A stretch of DNA of 10,980 nt, taken from contig CAYRSH010000052.1 of assembly GCA_964426895.1 (NCBI GenBank), positions 1 through 10,980 of the forward strand. The letters are read 5' to 3'. This DNA is from Caldipriscus sp964426895. Its GTDB lineage: Bacteria; Hydrothermota; Hydrothermia; LBFQ01. The notes under the pieces are model-generated. The model searched no databases. It was given only the letters and a program-made list of their open reading frames with translations, and had not been told where the DNA came from. The first letter of the stretch is position 1, and each line of letters opens with the position of its first letter. The position numbers and the translations under genes were made by a program. Shown here one piece after another: positions 1 through 6,318 of this stretch.

Positions 1-1359
1 TACGATGTTGTGCACGGGGCAATAGACTTAAGTATAATAGCAACAAAGGTTAATGCCGATGCAGATCATGATATAATAGCCGCTCAAAAGAGTTCTGGTT
101 ATGGGGTGGCGGCTTTTGATGGAAACACGGGTGGATCAATATGGGACGATGTTTTAAACGATTATTACACATCTCCCGGTATAGCCTCAGTTGCGGCTTC
201 GGATAGATATGTCTTCTCAAACGGCTATCAGTGGTTTGGGGTTTTAAACCTAACAACGGGGGCAACGATATATACATACGATAAACCAGATGCGAGGGAT
301 GCATCGCCTTTAATAGCGGATATAAACGGTGATGGCTGTCCAGAGGTATTCACATCTTTTGGGAGTACCGCCGTAAGCGTAAACGGATGCGCGACGAGTT
401 ATACGACGAATTGGACATATCCGCTTCCAGCCTCCGCCTTTGCACCCGCGTTGTTGAATATAAGCGGAAATTGGTATGTGGCTTATCCATTAACAAATGG
501 ACAGATTTATGTGCTTAATGCCTCCACCGGTACCTTTCATTCTTCGTTCAGCGCCGGTGTTCCGAGTACCGTGAATATATGGCCGGATTATACGATAGCG
601 ACGGGTAATTTGGATGGTACTGGTTCTGATGAGATAGTCGTTCCCACGCAAACATCCTTAACGGTTTATAGATGGACGGGATGGAGCTGGACAAGCGTTT
701 GGGGTATAACGGGATTAACGAACGCTTCGCCGGTTGCTTTGGGTGATAAGGATGGGGATGGCCTTGAAGATGTTTGGATAGTATCCGGTGGCGAGTTAAG
801 GGTATATAAGGGGACAAACGGCATACTTTTGGGTCAGACATCCGGTCTCGGGGTTAGTGGGTATTATGGAACCGGCTTTCCGCCCAGTTTGTTTGATTTT
901 AATAATGACGGTCATCTTGATGCCCTCGTCCCGTATTCAAACTATTATGTCAGGGCCGTTAATGGGCAAACTATGAGCGTATTGGGAACATTCGGAACAA
1001 CACCATATTCAATAACTTCTGAGGTAATAGTCATAAGGCTTTCTTCTTCCGAGATCGGTTTCTCTGTGGGTGATTTCTCCTGCCACATAACCACTTGGGG
1101 ACCTTGTCCGCTCCTTGGAGGGGATGACGAGTTGGCGGTTAGTGAGGATGTATTAAAACATTATGTTAGCATCGGCAAAGAGAACATTACAATCAATACC
1201 CCTTATGACATAACCTTAGTGTTATACTCCTTAAACGGTTCAAAATTTGCGGAATACAAACTCAAAGCCGGAAATAACACGATTAACCTTTCCGATCTCC
1301 CGAAAGGTGTGTATATTGTTAAGATTGGTAAAGAGATATACAAGTTCATTAGAAGATAA
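1..1359 (+). CDS. Secreted FG-GAP/VCBS-type beta-propeller protein with T9SS C-terminal sorting domain (5' partial)
   Basis: The frame is open to the window edge, so the true start, and presumably a signal peptide, lie upstream; the GTG at 10 is only the first start-like codon. Counting residues from that GTG, propeller-type repeats recur every 43-51 residues, starting near 14, 60, 103, 150, 199, 245 and 296. Four carry a calcium-loop-like motif: DINGDG (104), NLDGTG (200), DKDGDG (246) and DFNNDG (296). The other three are degenerate. Seven units would fit a seven-bladed propeller. The last ~65 residues match a Por/T9SS type A sorting domain: two beta-strands around LYSLNG, then a segment ending LPKGVYIVKIG and a basic tail. 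Known for the family: such tails direct export through the type IX system and surface attachment. The likely place is therefore the cell surface or outside; the ligand is unknown. A strong terminator follows the stop, so it ends its transcript. Confidence 0.85.
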   Translation, partial: YDVVHGAIDLSIIATKVNADADHDIIAAQKSSGYGVAAFDGNTGGSIWDDVLNDYYTSPGIASVAASDRYVFSNGYQWFGVLNLTTGATIYTYDKPDARDASPLIADINGDGCPEVFTSFGSTAVSVNGCATSYTTNWTYPLPASAFAPALLNISGNWYVAYPLTNGQIYVLNASTGTFHSSFSAGVPSTVNIWPDYTIATGNLDGTGSDEIVVPTQTSLTVYRWTGWSWTSVWGITGLTNASPVALGDKDGDGLEDVWIVSGGELRVYKGTNGILLGQTSGLGVSGYYGTGFPPSLFDFNNDGHLDALVPYSNYYVRAVNGQTMSVLGTFGTTPYSITSEVIVIRLSSSEIGFSVGDFSCHITTWGPCPLLGGDDELAVSEDVLKHYVSIGKENITINTPYDITLVLYSLNGSKFAEYKLKAGNNTINLSDLPKGVYIVKIGKEIYKFIRR

Positions 1360-1366
1360 AAGGGAT

Positions 1367-1393
1367 TGGGGGGCCTTGCCCCCCATTTTTTTT
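1367..1393 (+). terminator. Rho-independent terminator after the propeller gene
   Basis: Eight bases after the TAA stop there is a perfect 8-bp stem, TGGGGGGC/GCCCCCCA (1367-1374 with 1378-1385). The loop is three bases (CTT) and eight T residues follow (1386-1393). This is a textbook intrinsic terminator. It separates the propeller gene from metK, whose putative promoter begins directly downstream or even overlaps it. Confidence 0.95.
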
Positions 1394-1397
1394 ACAA

Positions 1398-1409
1398 CCT
1401 TAAAATAAC
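1398..1409 (+). promoter_or_regulatory. Putative promoter -10 region of metK (CCTTAAAATA box)
   Basis: The sequence ACCTTAAAATA lies in the 25-base gap between the terminator and metK, with a -10-like TAAAAT at 1401-1406. Nearly identical boxes precede tRNA-Leu, sdhC and the roadblock gene, which supports it as a real element. A possible -35, TTGCCC (1376-1381), would lie inside the terminator stem at a long 19-base spacing, so that half is doubtful. Transcription would start at about 1413, giving a leader of zero to six bases. Confidence 0.6.
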
Positions 1410-1418
1410 CGTTTGAAA

Positions 1419-2606
1419 ATGGTCAAAGTGGAAAAGATGGGGAATTGGCAGGAGAACGGATTTGAGATAGTTGAGAGGAAGGGAATAGGGCATCCGGATA
1501 CTATATGCGATTCCTTAGCGGAGGAGTTCAGTAAAAACCTCTCCAAGTTGTATTACGAGACATTTGGTAGAATTCTCCACCACAATGTGGATAAGGCTAT
1601 ACTCGTTGGAGGCAGGGCCGAACCAAAATTCGGGGGTGGTAAGGTTTTAGAGCCGATATATTTCTCGCTCGTTGGAAGACTAACCTACTCATACAAAGGT
1701 TTGGATATAACCACAAAGGTTAAAGAAATCTTTTACAATACCGTTGAAGGGTGGATAAAGGAAAACATTCCAAATCTTGACCCAGGCAGACACTTGGAAA
1801 TTGAATTAAGGGCAAAACCCGGAAGCATAGACCTCGTGGATCTTTTTGATAGAAACGGGCAGGTACCCCTTTCAAACGATACATCCTTCGGTGTTGGATT
1901 TTACCCGTTTTCAAACGCCGAGAAAATAGCATTAAATGTTGAAAAGTTTTTAAATTCAAAGGAATACAAACGGAAATATCCCGCCGTGGGTGAGGATATA
2001 AAGGTTATGGTTGTTAGAAACGGTGCAACTTATAACATTACGGTTGCATTAGCATTTGTGGATAGATATGTTCCCAGCTTGAAGGACTACTTGGAATTGA
2101 AGAAGGCTATAAGAGATGATGTGTTAAACCTTATTGGGGATATAGTTTCCGAAGGCAACATAGAGGTATCAATAAATACGGCTGATGATGAGAAAAACGG
2201 ATCCGTATATATCACCGTAACTGGGACGAGTGCCGAGGCGGGTGATGACGGACAGGTGGGAAGGGGAAACAGGGTAAACGGATTGATAACCCCTTACAGA
2301 CCTATGACCTTAGAAGCAGCAGCCGGTAAAAATCCTATTTCGCATGTAGGAAAGCTATACAACATTATGGCAAACATTATAGCACGGGAGATATACGAAG
2401 GGTTTGAAGGGGTGGAACAGGTGTATGTTTATTTGGTTTCACAAATAGGGAAACCCGTAAACCAACCACAATTGGTGCATTTAAAGGTTTGGGGGGATTA
2501 TGGTGAAAATAACTTAAAGGATATGGAGGATTTAGCCCTTACTAAGGTCAATGAGATCCCGAGATTGTGGGAGAAAATAGTATTTGAAAGCATAGCGGTT
2601 TGTTAG
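1419..2606 (+). CDS. metK: S-adenosylmethionine synthetase, archaeal type
   Basis: Makes S-adenosylmethionine from methionine and ATP in the cytoplasm, the methyl donor for the cell. The 395-aa length and motifs fit the archaeal-type family (AdoMet_Synthase), not the common bacterial MetK. They include ERKGIGHPD near the N terminus, GGRAEPKFGGG, NDTSFGVGFYPFSNAEK, and the long conserved stretch running from ITVTGTSAEAGDDGQVG to YRPMTLEAAAGKNPISHVGK. The start is placed at the ATG at 1419; an in-frame TTG at 1413 would add two residues and lies six bases after the -10-like box. There is no SD sequence, so a leaderless or near-leaderless mRNA is likely. The accD start lies one base beyond the stop. 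Archaeal-type enzymes occur in several thermophilic bacterial lineages, presumably by old transfer. Identity is secure; the exact start is less so. Confidence 0.97.
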   Translation: MVKVEKMGNWQENGFEIVERKGIGHPDTICDSLAEEFSKNLSKLYYETFGRILHHNVDKAILVGGRAEPKFGGGKVLEPIYFSLVGRLTYSYKGLDITTKVKEIFYNTVEGWIKENIPNLDPGRHLEIELRAKPGSIDLVDLFDRNGQVPLSNDTSFGVGFYPFSNAEKIALNVEKFLNSKEYKRKYPAVGEDIKVMVVRNGATYNITVALAFVDRYVPSLKDYLELKKAIRDDVLNLIGDIVSEGNIEVSINTADDEKNGSVYITVTGTSAEAGDDGQVGRGNRVNGLITPYRPMTLEAAAGKNPISHVGKLYNIMANIIAREIYEGFEGVEQVYVYLVSQIGKPVNQPQLVHLKVWGDYGENNLKDMEDLALTKVNEIPRLWEKIVFESIAVC

Positions 2607-2607
2607 T

Positions 2608-3447
2608 ATGTTTTTCCGACCCAAGAAAACACCCCCAAAGAGGCAAAAGGGTTTGGCGGTACCCGATGATTTTTGGGTCAAGTGCCCCTCATGTCAATCC
2701 ATAATACCGAACATAGACCTTGAAAAGACATCAAAGGTTTGCCCAAAATGTTCTTATCATTTTAGGATAAGCGCATACGAATATGCAAAAATACTTTTGG
2801 ATAACGGCATTGAAAAGGAGATAGGTAGGGAACTAATTGCAACCGACCCCTTGGAATTCCCGGGATATAAGGAAAAATTGGAAAAATACAGAAAACTGTA
2901 TGGTATAAACGACAGTAGCGTTGCGGGAATCGGGCACATTGACGGGATAAAGGTTACGGCCTTTTTTACGGATTTCGGTTTCTTAGGGGGTTCTATGGGG
3001 AGCGTCTTCGGTGAAAAGTTTTATAGGGCAGCCGATCATGCCGTAAAGAGTAGGATGCCTTTTATATCCGTACTTTTCTCCGGAGGTGGGGCAAGGATGC
3101 ACGAAGGTATATTCTCACTGATGCAAATGGCAAAAACGACGGTTGCGGTTATAAAGATGGAGAAAGCGAGAATCCCTTATATCACAATACTGTGCGACCC
3201 CACAATGGGTGGGGTTATGGCGAGTTTTGCCGCCCTTGGCGATGTGATAATAGCGGAACCTGGTGCCTTAATAGGCTTCGCGGGACCAAGGGTAATACAG
3301 CAAACCATAAGACAGGAATTGCCTGAGGGTTTTCAGAGGAGTGAATTTCAGTTGGAACACGGGCAAGTTGATATGGTGGTTGATAGGAGGGATATGAAGA
3401 AAACGGTTTCAAGGCTTTTAAACATTATGCTGGCCTCTTATGTATAA
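2608..3447 (+). CDS. accD: Acetyl-CoA carboxylase carboxyltransferase subunit beta
   Basis: Beta subunit of the acetyl-CoA carboxylase carboxyltransferase, which moves the carboxyl group from biotin to acetyl-CoA to make malonyl-CoA, the first step of fatty-acid synthesis. A four-cysteine zinc ribbon is visible near the N terminus (CPSC at 26-29, CPKC at 45-48). The crotonase-fold body follows, with GGSMGSVFGEKFYRAADHA, FSGGGARMHEG, DPTMGGVMASFA and IGFAGPRVIQQT. At 279 aa it is close to the usual length (E. coli about 300). The ATG lies one base after the metK stop without an SD sequence, so it is probably co-transcribed and translated by reinitiation. The partner accA is not in the window. 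The last 10 bases overlap the end of the DapF-like gene on the other strand, and no terminator hairpin is visible. Confidence 0.96.
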   Translation: MFFRPKKTPPKRQKGLAVPDDFWVKCPSCQSIIPNIDLEKTSKVCPKCSYHFRISAYEYAKILLDNGIEKEIGRELIATDPLEFPGYKEKLEKYRKLYGINDSSVAGIGHIDGIKVTAFFTDFGFLGGSMGSVFGEKFYRAADHAVKSRMPFISVLFSGGGARMHEGIFSLMQMAKTTVAVIKMEKARIPYITILCDPTMGGVMASFAALGDVIIAEPGALIGFAGPRVIQQTIRQELPEGFQRSEFQLEHGQVDMVVDRRDMKKTVSRLLNIMLASYV

Positions 3448-4082
3448 AAAAAGATTTTGTTTTCAAGTACAAACTTTTCCCCCTTTATAAAAACCCTACC
3501 GTAATCCCCCGAAAGAGTTTTTATAACAACACAGATTAAACCCTTCCTCATTATCCAATCAACCCCACAGGACAACCCCCCAGTTGCGCATCCGCCGGGT
3601 TCATAAATATAACCGTATTCCCATGTCCTAACAAAAAGTTTGTTCTCATAGTTGTAATAGTAGTTTATGTGATAACCCTCCAAAGACTTCTGCAAACCCT
3701 TTGCCAATACCTTTATAGGCAAATCACCGTTTTTCTTATAAAAGACTATATGCGAAACCCCTTCAAGTTTAACGACGGAAAACTCTCCAAAGTTTTTATA
3801 ATCCACATCAACCTCTATTCCAACAATATCGCCGTTTATAAAAACCCTCTTAGGGCCGTTTGCATAAACAGTATATTCATTTAACCCCCTACTCTTTGCG
3901 TTTATATACCCAACCACCCTTGTGGCATTTCCACAAAAGGAAACCCTTTTGCCCAAATAGTTTATATATATCAATTCCTCAGGGTGTAAAACTATCCACC
4001 CGCTTAAACCCCTTTTACTTAAATCAATTTTGTCCTCGCTTTCAACCACTTCAAACCTATCTCCCCCGATTTCCACTATCAT
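3438..4082 (-). CDS. DapF-like protein, compact and divergent (diaminopimelate epimerase family)
   Basis: The 214-aa protein shows the signature of diaminopimelate epimerase. There are two candidate catalytic cysteines, Cys50 in SFCGNATR (family CGNG.R) and Cys165 in GGCATGG (family ACGTG). His111 in GVSHIVF matches family GNPH.V, Asn41 precedes the first cysteine, and WEYG at 154-157 matches family ERG. The family enzyme converts LL- to meso-diaminopimelate for lysine and peptidoglycan. It is about 60 residues shorter than usual (~270). The GNDF motif reads GGDRF (6-10), and the substrate-binding Arg after Glu155 is Tyr. It could be a reduced true DapF or a relative with another substrate. 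The start is well supported: ATGA overlap with the upstream gene, and GGGAGG five bases before the ATG. Confidence 0.78.
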   Translation of the reverse strand: MIVEIGGDRFEVVESEDKIDLSKRGLSGWIVLHPEELIYINYLGKRVSFCGNATRVVGYINAKSRGLNEYTVYANGPKRVFINGDIVGIEVDVDYKNFGEFSVVKLEGVSHIVFYKKNGDLPIKVLAKGLQKSLEGYHINYYYNYENKLFVRTWEYGYIYEPGGCATGGLSCGVDWIMRKGLICVVIKTLSGDYGRVFIKGEKFVLENKIFFYT

Positions 4083-4339
4083 AAAAACCTCCCGATTATT
4101 ATAAAAACCAAGGCTATAAGTATTCCCAATACAGAAACCCTGAGTTTTAACCCGAGGTCTATCAGAAAAAAGTATAAGTCCAATTTTATGTTTTCAAAAC
4201 CTATGTTTGCGGTTTGCGTAATAAATTCTAATGCTCCACTTTTGGGTAATAGGGTGTGTAATGAGGTTGCGAGTATTTCGCCAAGGATAAAACCAACAAC
4301 GAAAAGAAAAATGTAAAACAAGGGGGGTTTTCTAAACAA
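4079..4339 (-). CDS. DUF4321-like small membrane protein
   Basis: An 86-aa protein with two predicted membrane helices, about residues 7-28 and 65-84, joined by an amphipathic loop. The C-terminal part (NIKLDLYFFLIDLGLKLRVS followed by VLGILIAL) resembles the DUF4321 family as I remember it, where a strand-like LDL..F.LG..L..N..G pattern precedes the last helix. The function of that family is unknown. The start is unusual: the only early start codons are TTG at 4339 and TTG at 4321. The first lies one base beyond the 3' end of tRNA-Leu, and neither has an SD sequence. Its stop overlaps the ATG of the DapF-like gene (ATGA). The gene is real by conservation-like pattern and operon position; the exact start is uncertain. 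Confidence 0.75.
   Translation of the reverse strand: MFRKPPLFYIFLFVVGFILGEILATSLHTLLPKSGALEFITQTANIGFENIKLDLYFFLIDLGLKLRVSVLGILIALVFIIIGRFL
4088..4093 (-). promoter_or_regulatory. Shine-Dalgarno site of the DapF-like gene
   Basis: On the minus strand GGGAGG (4093-4088) stands five bases before the ATG at 4082. The site lies inside the last codons of the upstream DUF4321-like gene, so it decides the start and supports coupled translation. Confidence 0.85.
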
Positions 4340-4340
4340 A

Positions 4341-4425
4341 TGCCGGGGGCGGGACTCGAACCCGCACGGGGATTAGCCCCAGAGGATTTTAAGTCCCCTG
4401 CGTCTGCCGATTCCGCCACCCCGGC
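4341..4425 (-). tRNA. tRNA-Leu, anticodon UAA
   Basis: An 85-base class II tRNA folds fully. It has acceptor stem GCCGGGG/CCCCGGC with discriminator A at 4341, a D arm, and an anticodon stem GGGGA/TCCTC around loop CTTAAAA (anticodon at 4391-4389). The long variable arm is GGGG-CTAA-CCCC and the T arm is GCGGG/CCCGC with loop TTCGAGT. The long variable arm and A73 fit leucine. CCA is not encoded, so it must be added after transcription. A -10-like box sits nine bases upstream, and a protein gene starts one base downstream. Confidence 0.98.
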
Positions 4426-4433
4426 GAAGAAGG

Positions 4434-4445
4434 TATTTTAAGGCG
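4434..4445 (-). promoter_or_regulatory. Putative promoter of tRNA-Leu (CCTTAAAATA box)
   Basis: On the minus strand the sequence CGCCTTAAAATA has its -10-like TAAAAT at 4440-4435, nine bases before the 5' end of the mature tRNA. That spacing puts the transcription start within a few bases of the tRNA. It calibrates the same box seen before metK, sdhC and the roadblock gene. A clear -35 hexamer at the usual distance is not obvious. Confidence 0.65.
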
Positions 4446-4473
4446 GAAAAGTTTCCAAATAGGGAATATCGCA

Positions 4474-4485
4474 ACCTTAGAATAA
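4474..4485 (+). promoter_or_regulatory. Putative promoter -10 region of sdhC (CCTTAGAATA box)
   Basis: The sequence ACCTTAGAATA has a -10-like TAGAAT at 4478-4483, eight bases before the ATG. It matches the boxes before metK and tRNA-Leu. No convincing -35 is visible. The short distance and lack of an SD sequence imply a leaderless mRNA. Confidence 0.6.
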
Positions 4486-4491
4486 TGGACT

Positions 4492-4920
4492 ATGTTAAAC
4501 AGGAGAAGGGGATTAATAAGGTGGTTATTCGGAGGTAGGTATAATATTGAAGCATACCTTTTTGCGTTGCATAGAATCACCGGAATAGGTCTGGCCCTTT
4601 ATCTCCCGTTACATATCGTCGTTACGAGTTCCCGAACATTTGGACCCGAGGCTTGGGAAAAAGCCATGAGCAAGGTTGCGGAGGGTCCGGTTATACATTT
4701 CTTGGAGTGGTTATTGGTTGTGGGAATAGCAATCCATGGTTTAAACGGTTTGAGGTTGATTTTCACGGAGTTGGGTTTCTTTCTGGGTAGGCCATCAAAA
4801 CCCGTATATCCATATACGACTTCCTTAAATAGACAGCGGATAATTGCGGGTTTGGTTATGGTGTTGGCTGCAATATTTATGATTTACAGTTTGATCGTCT
4901 TTTCACCCAAGATAATATGA
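4492..4920 (+). CDS. sdhC: Succinate dehydrogenase/fumarate reductase cytochrome b subunit (SdhC type)
   Basis: A 142-aa membrane anchor subunit that would bind heme and pass electrons between the succinate dehydrogenase/fumarate reductase catalytic dimer and quinone. Three membrane helices are visible, about residues 25-45, 68-92 and 116-137. The family signature HRITG (27-31) is present with His41, His69 and HGLNGLR (82-88); the histidines are candidate heme ligands. Length is normal for the family. The ATG is preceded by a -10-like box only eight bases away and no SD sequence. The flavoprotein and iron-sulfur subunits do not follow; the next gene is thpR, joined by an ATGA overlap. The catalytic genes must be elsewhere, or the subunit may serve another partner. 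Confidence 0.92.
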   Translation: MLNRRRGLIRWLFGGRYNIEAYLFALHRITGIGLALYLPLHIVVTSSRTFGPEAWEKAMSKVAEGPVIHFLEWLLVVGIAIHGLNGLRLIFTELGFFLGRPSKPVYPYTTSLNRQRIIAGLVMVLAAIFMIYSLIVFSPKII

Positions 4921-5444
4921 GGGTTTTTATTGCATTAAACCTTCCCGAGGATGTGAAAGGGGTTATTTATGATACCGCGAGGGAGATTTATAAAAAGTAT
5001 CCGTTTATAAAACTCGTTCCAAAGGAAAACCTACATATAACCCTTAGGTTCATTGGGGATATTAGCGATAGGGAATGCGGTAGCCTTTTGGATTCCTTTA
5101 AGGATTTAGGGAAAGCCTTTACCCTAACATTTAACTCGGTTGGCGGTTTCCCAACGGAATTCGGCGCGAGGGTTATCTGGGTAGGGGTTGAAGAAGAGAA
5201 GATACTTGTGGAATTGAGCAAAAGGGTTGATGGCATAGTTGATGACCTCGGATTCCCTCCAAGGGACAAACCCTTTGTCCCGCATATTACAATAGCGAGA
5301 ACAAAAAGGCCGGTAAATGTTGAAGGTTTTAAAATAAAGAGGGAAACCTTTATCGCAAGTGAGGTCGTGGTATATCGAAGTATATTGGCAAAACCTAATG
5401 CGATATACAAACCCTTAAAAGTTTTAAAACTTGGTTATAGTTGA
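4917..5444 (+). CDS. thpR: RNA 2',3'-cyclic phosphodiesterase (2H family)
   Basis: A 175-aa cytoplasmic enzyme of the 2H phosphoesterase superfamily (LigT/ThpR), which opens 2',3'-cyclic phosphate ends on RNA. Both catalytic HxTx motifs are present: HITLRFIGD with His40/Thr42, and PHITIART with His123/Thr125. The N-terminal RVFIALNLP strand is typical, and the length is standard. The ATG overlaps the sdhC stop (ATGA), which fixes the start. The 3' end overlaps the next reading frame by 14 bases. The link to a respiratory membrane subunit looks like operon packing, not shared function. Confidence 0.95.
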   Translation: MRVFIALNLPEDVKGVIYDTAREIYKKYPFIKLVPKENLHITLRFIGDISDRECGSLLDSFKDLGKAFTLTFNSVGGFPTEFGARVIWVGVEEEKILVELSKRVDGIVDDLGFPPRDKPFVPHITIARTKRPVNVEGFKIKRETFIASEVVVYRSILAKPNAIYKPLKVLKLGYS

Positions 5445-6291
5445 TACCGTTATAGGTATTTTCTCCTTTTTTTGGATACCCAAGACCTATACATTTTATT
5501 TCTTTGCCGCCCCCGGGGATAGTATAAGTATAACCGTTGATGCCAAAAAGGAATTGGATGGTATATACCTCGGTAAATACGATCAAAAACCCACATTGTC
5601 GGAAGTGTATGTTAAAAACATATCATGGACTATACGATCAGATTCCGTAGAGCCGTTCTTCTTGACATTTCTGCAAGTGGGTTTATGGGAGAGGAATAGA
5701 GTTAGGTTTAAAATCCTTAGGTTTAACGGGGATAGCGCTTATAAAAACTTTAATACCCATGTGGTCTTTAAGGAAAAAAGGGTTTATTATGAGGATACGC
5801 TTTGGGATACCGTAGTTGTAATGTATAAAAAGTGGAGGATGATAATACCTCCATTTTCCAATTCCTTTTACGGCGCCCTGTTTGATGGGGAACCCGTTTT
5901 CCAAAATGATAAATATAGCGAATATATCCTGTGGATTGCCACAACCGGTTATGACGATTCATTAAGGTTCCTGTGGGGTGATAATTTTTTGGAGCGCCGG
6001 GATATAAGGCTTAATATTTGTAAGGAAACCGCAAGGGGTGGGAATTTGAATGTATTCGTTTTGGATTATGAGGATTTTACGAATTACAATATACGGCCTA
6101 TAAAGGAAATAAAGATGGTTTATAAGGGGTGTTATGGTTTCCATTTACCTGATGGTAAGTTTGGTATAGTTGTTGAAAATCCCACGGGCAATTCTAAAGA
6201 TATAACCCTTAGGCTTGCCAAGGTTATATTAAAACCCCGGGTTATAAAACATTATAAGGTTATAAAAGTTCCAGGTAGGACTGGAAATTAA
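5431..6291 (+). CDS. Hypothetical protein, beta-rich, possibly exported or membrane-anchored
   Basis: I do not recognise this 286-aa protein. The first ~28 residues are hydrophobic with few charges, containing GIFSFFWIP and FYFFAAPGD, and could act as a signal or membrane anchor without an obvious basic n-region. The rest alternates aromatic and charged residues in a pattern typical of beta-strands, with many Trp, Tyr and Phe. The C terminus is basic. The only usable early start is TTG at 5431, just after an in-frame stop at 5425; it overlaps the thpR end by 14 bases. There is no SD sequence, but a weak -10-like TAAAAG (5416-5421) lies nine bases upstream. It is the last gene of the sdhC-thpR run. 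The length of the open frame and codon use like its neighbours support coding. Confidence 0.7.
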   Translation: MVIVDTVIGIFSFFWIPKTYTFYFFAAPGDSISITVDAKKELDGIYLGKYDQKPTLSEVYVKNISWTIRSDSVEPFFLTFLQVGLWERNRVRFKILRFNGDSAYKNFNTHVVFKEKRVYYEDTLWDTVVVMYKKWRMIIPPFSNSFYGALFDGEPVFQNDKYSEYILWIATTGYDDSLRFLWGDNFLERRDIRLNICKETARGGNLNVFVLDYEDFTNYNIRPIKEIKMVYKGCYGFHLPDGKFGIVVENPTGNSKDITLRLAKVILKPRVIKHYKVIKVPGRTGN

Positions 6292-6318
6292 AACGACCAC
6301 CCGTTAGAATTACGGGTT
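6282..6318 (+). promoter_or_regulatory. Putative promoter with palindrome over the -10, upstream of the 190-aa gene
   Basis: A -10-like TAGAAT (6305-6310) lies eight bases before the ATG, the same box and spacing as at sdhC. A weak -35, TGGAAA (6282-6287), stands 17 bases further upstream. A 6-bp inverted repeat, ACCCGT/ACGGGT (6299-6304 and 6312-6317), encloses the -10. This could be an operator or a short hairpin. No T tract follows, so it is not an intrinsic terminator. Confidence 0.5.

Noticed and set aside
3669..4084. Plus-strand open frames opposite the DapF-like gene
   Set aside because: The minus-strand frame carries the conserved cysteine motifs and a good SD sequence; the plus-strand frames are antisense shadows rich in Pro, Leu and Phe.
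3484..4110. Repeated plus-strand string TTTATAAAAACC at several places (near 3484, 3836, 4083 and 4099), looking like a dispersed repeat
   Set aside because: At 3484 and 3836 it is the reverse complement of codons for Val-Phe-Ile-Lys/Asn in the DapF-like gene, and the others are AT-rich end regions. Spacing and flanks are not shared, so it reflects codon use.
4228..4580. Minus-strand open frames over the tRNA and the sdhC start
   Set aside because: They run through a fully folded tRNA and the antisense of sdhC in frames with no family-like pattern; shadows of real features.
5038..6215. 12-base identical string ATAACCCTTAGG at two sites
   Set aside because: Both encode Ile-Thr-Leu-Arg in unrelated proteins with the preferred codons; no flanking similarity.
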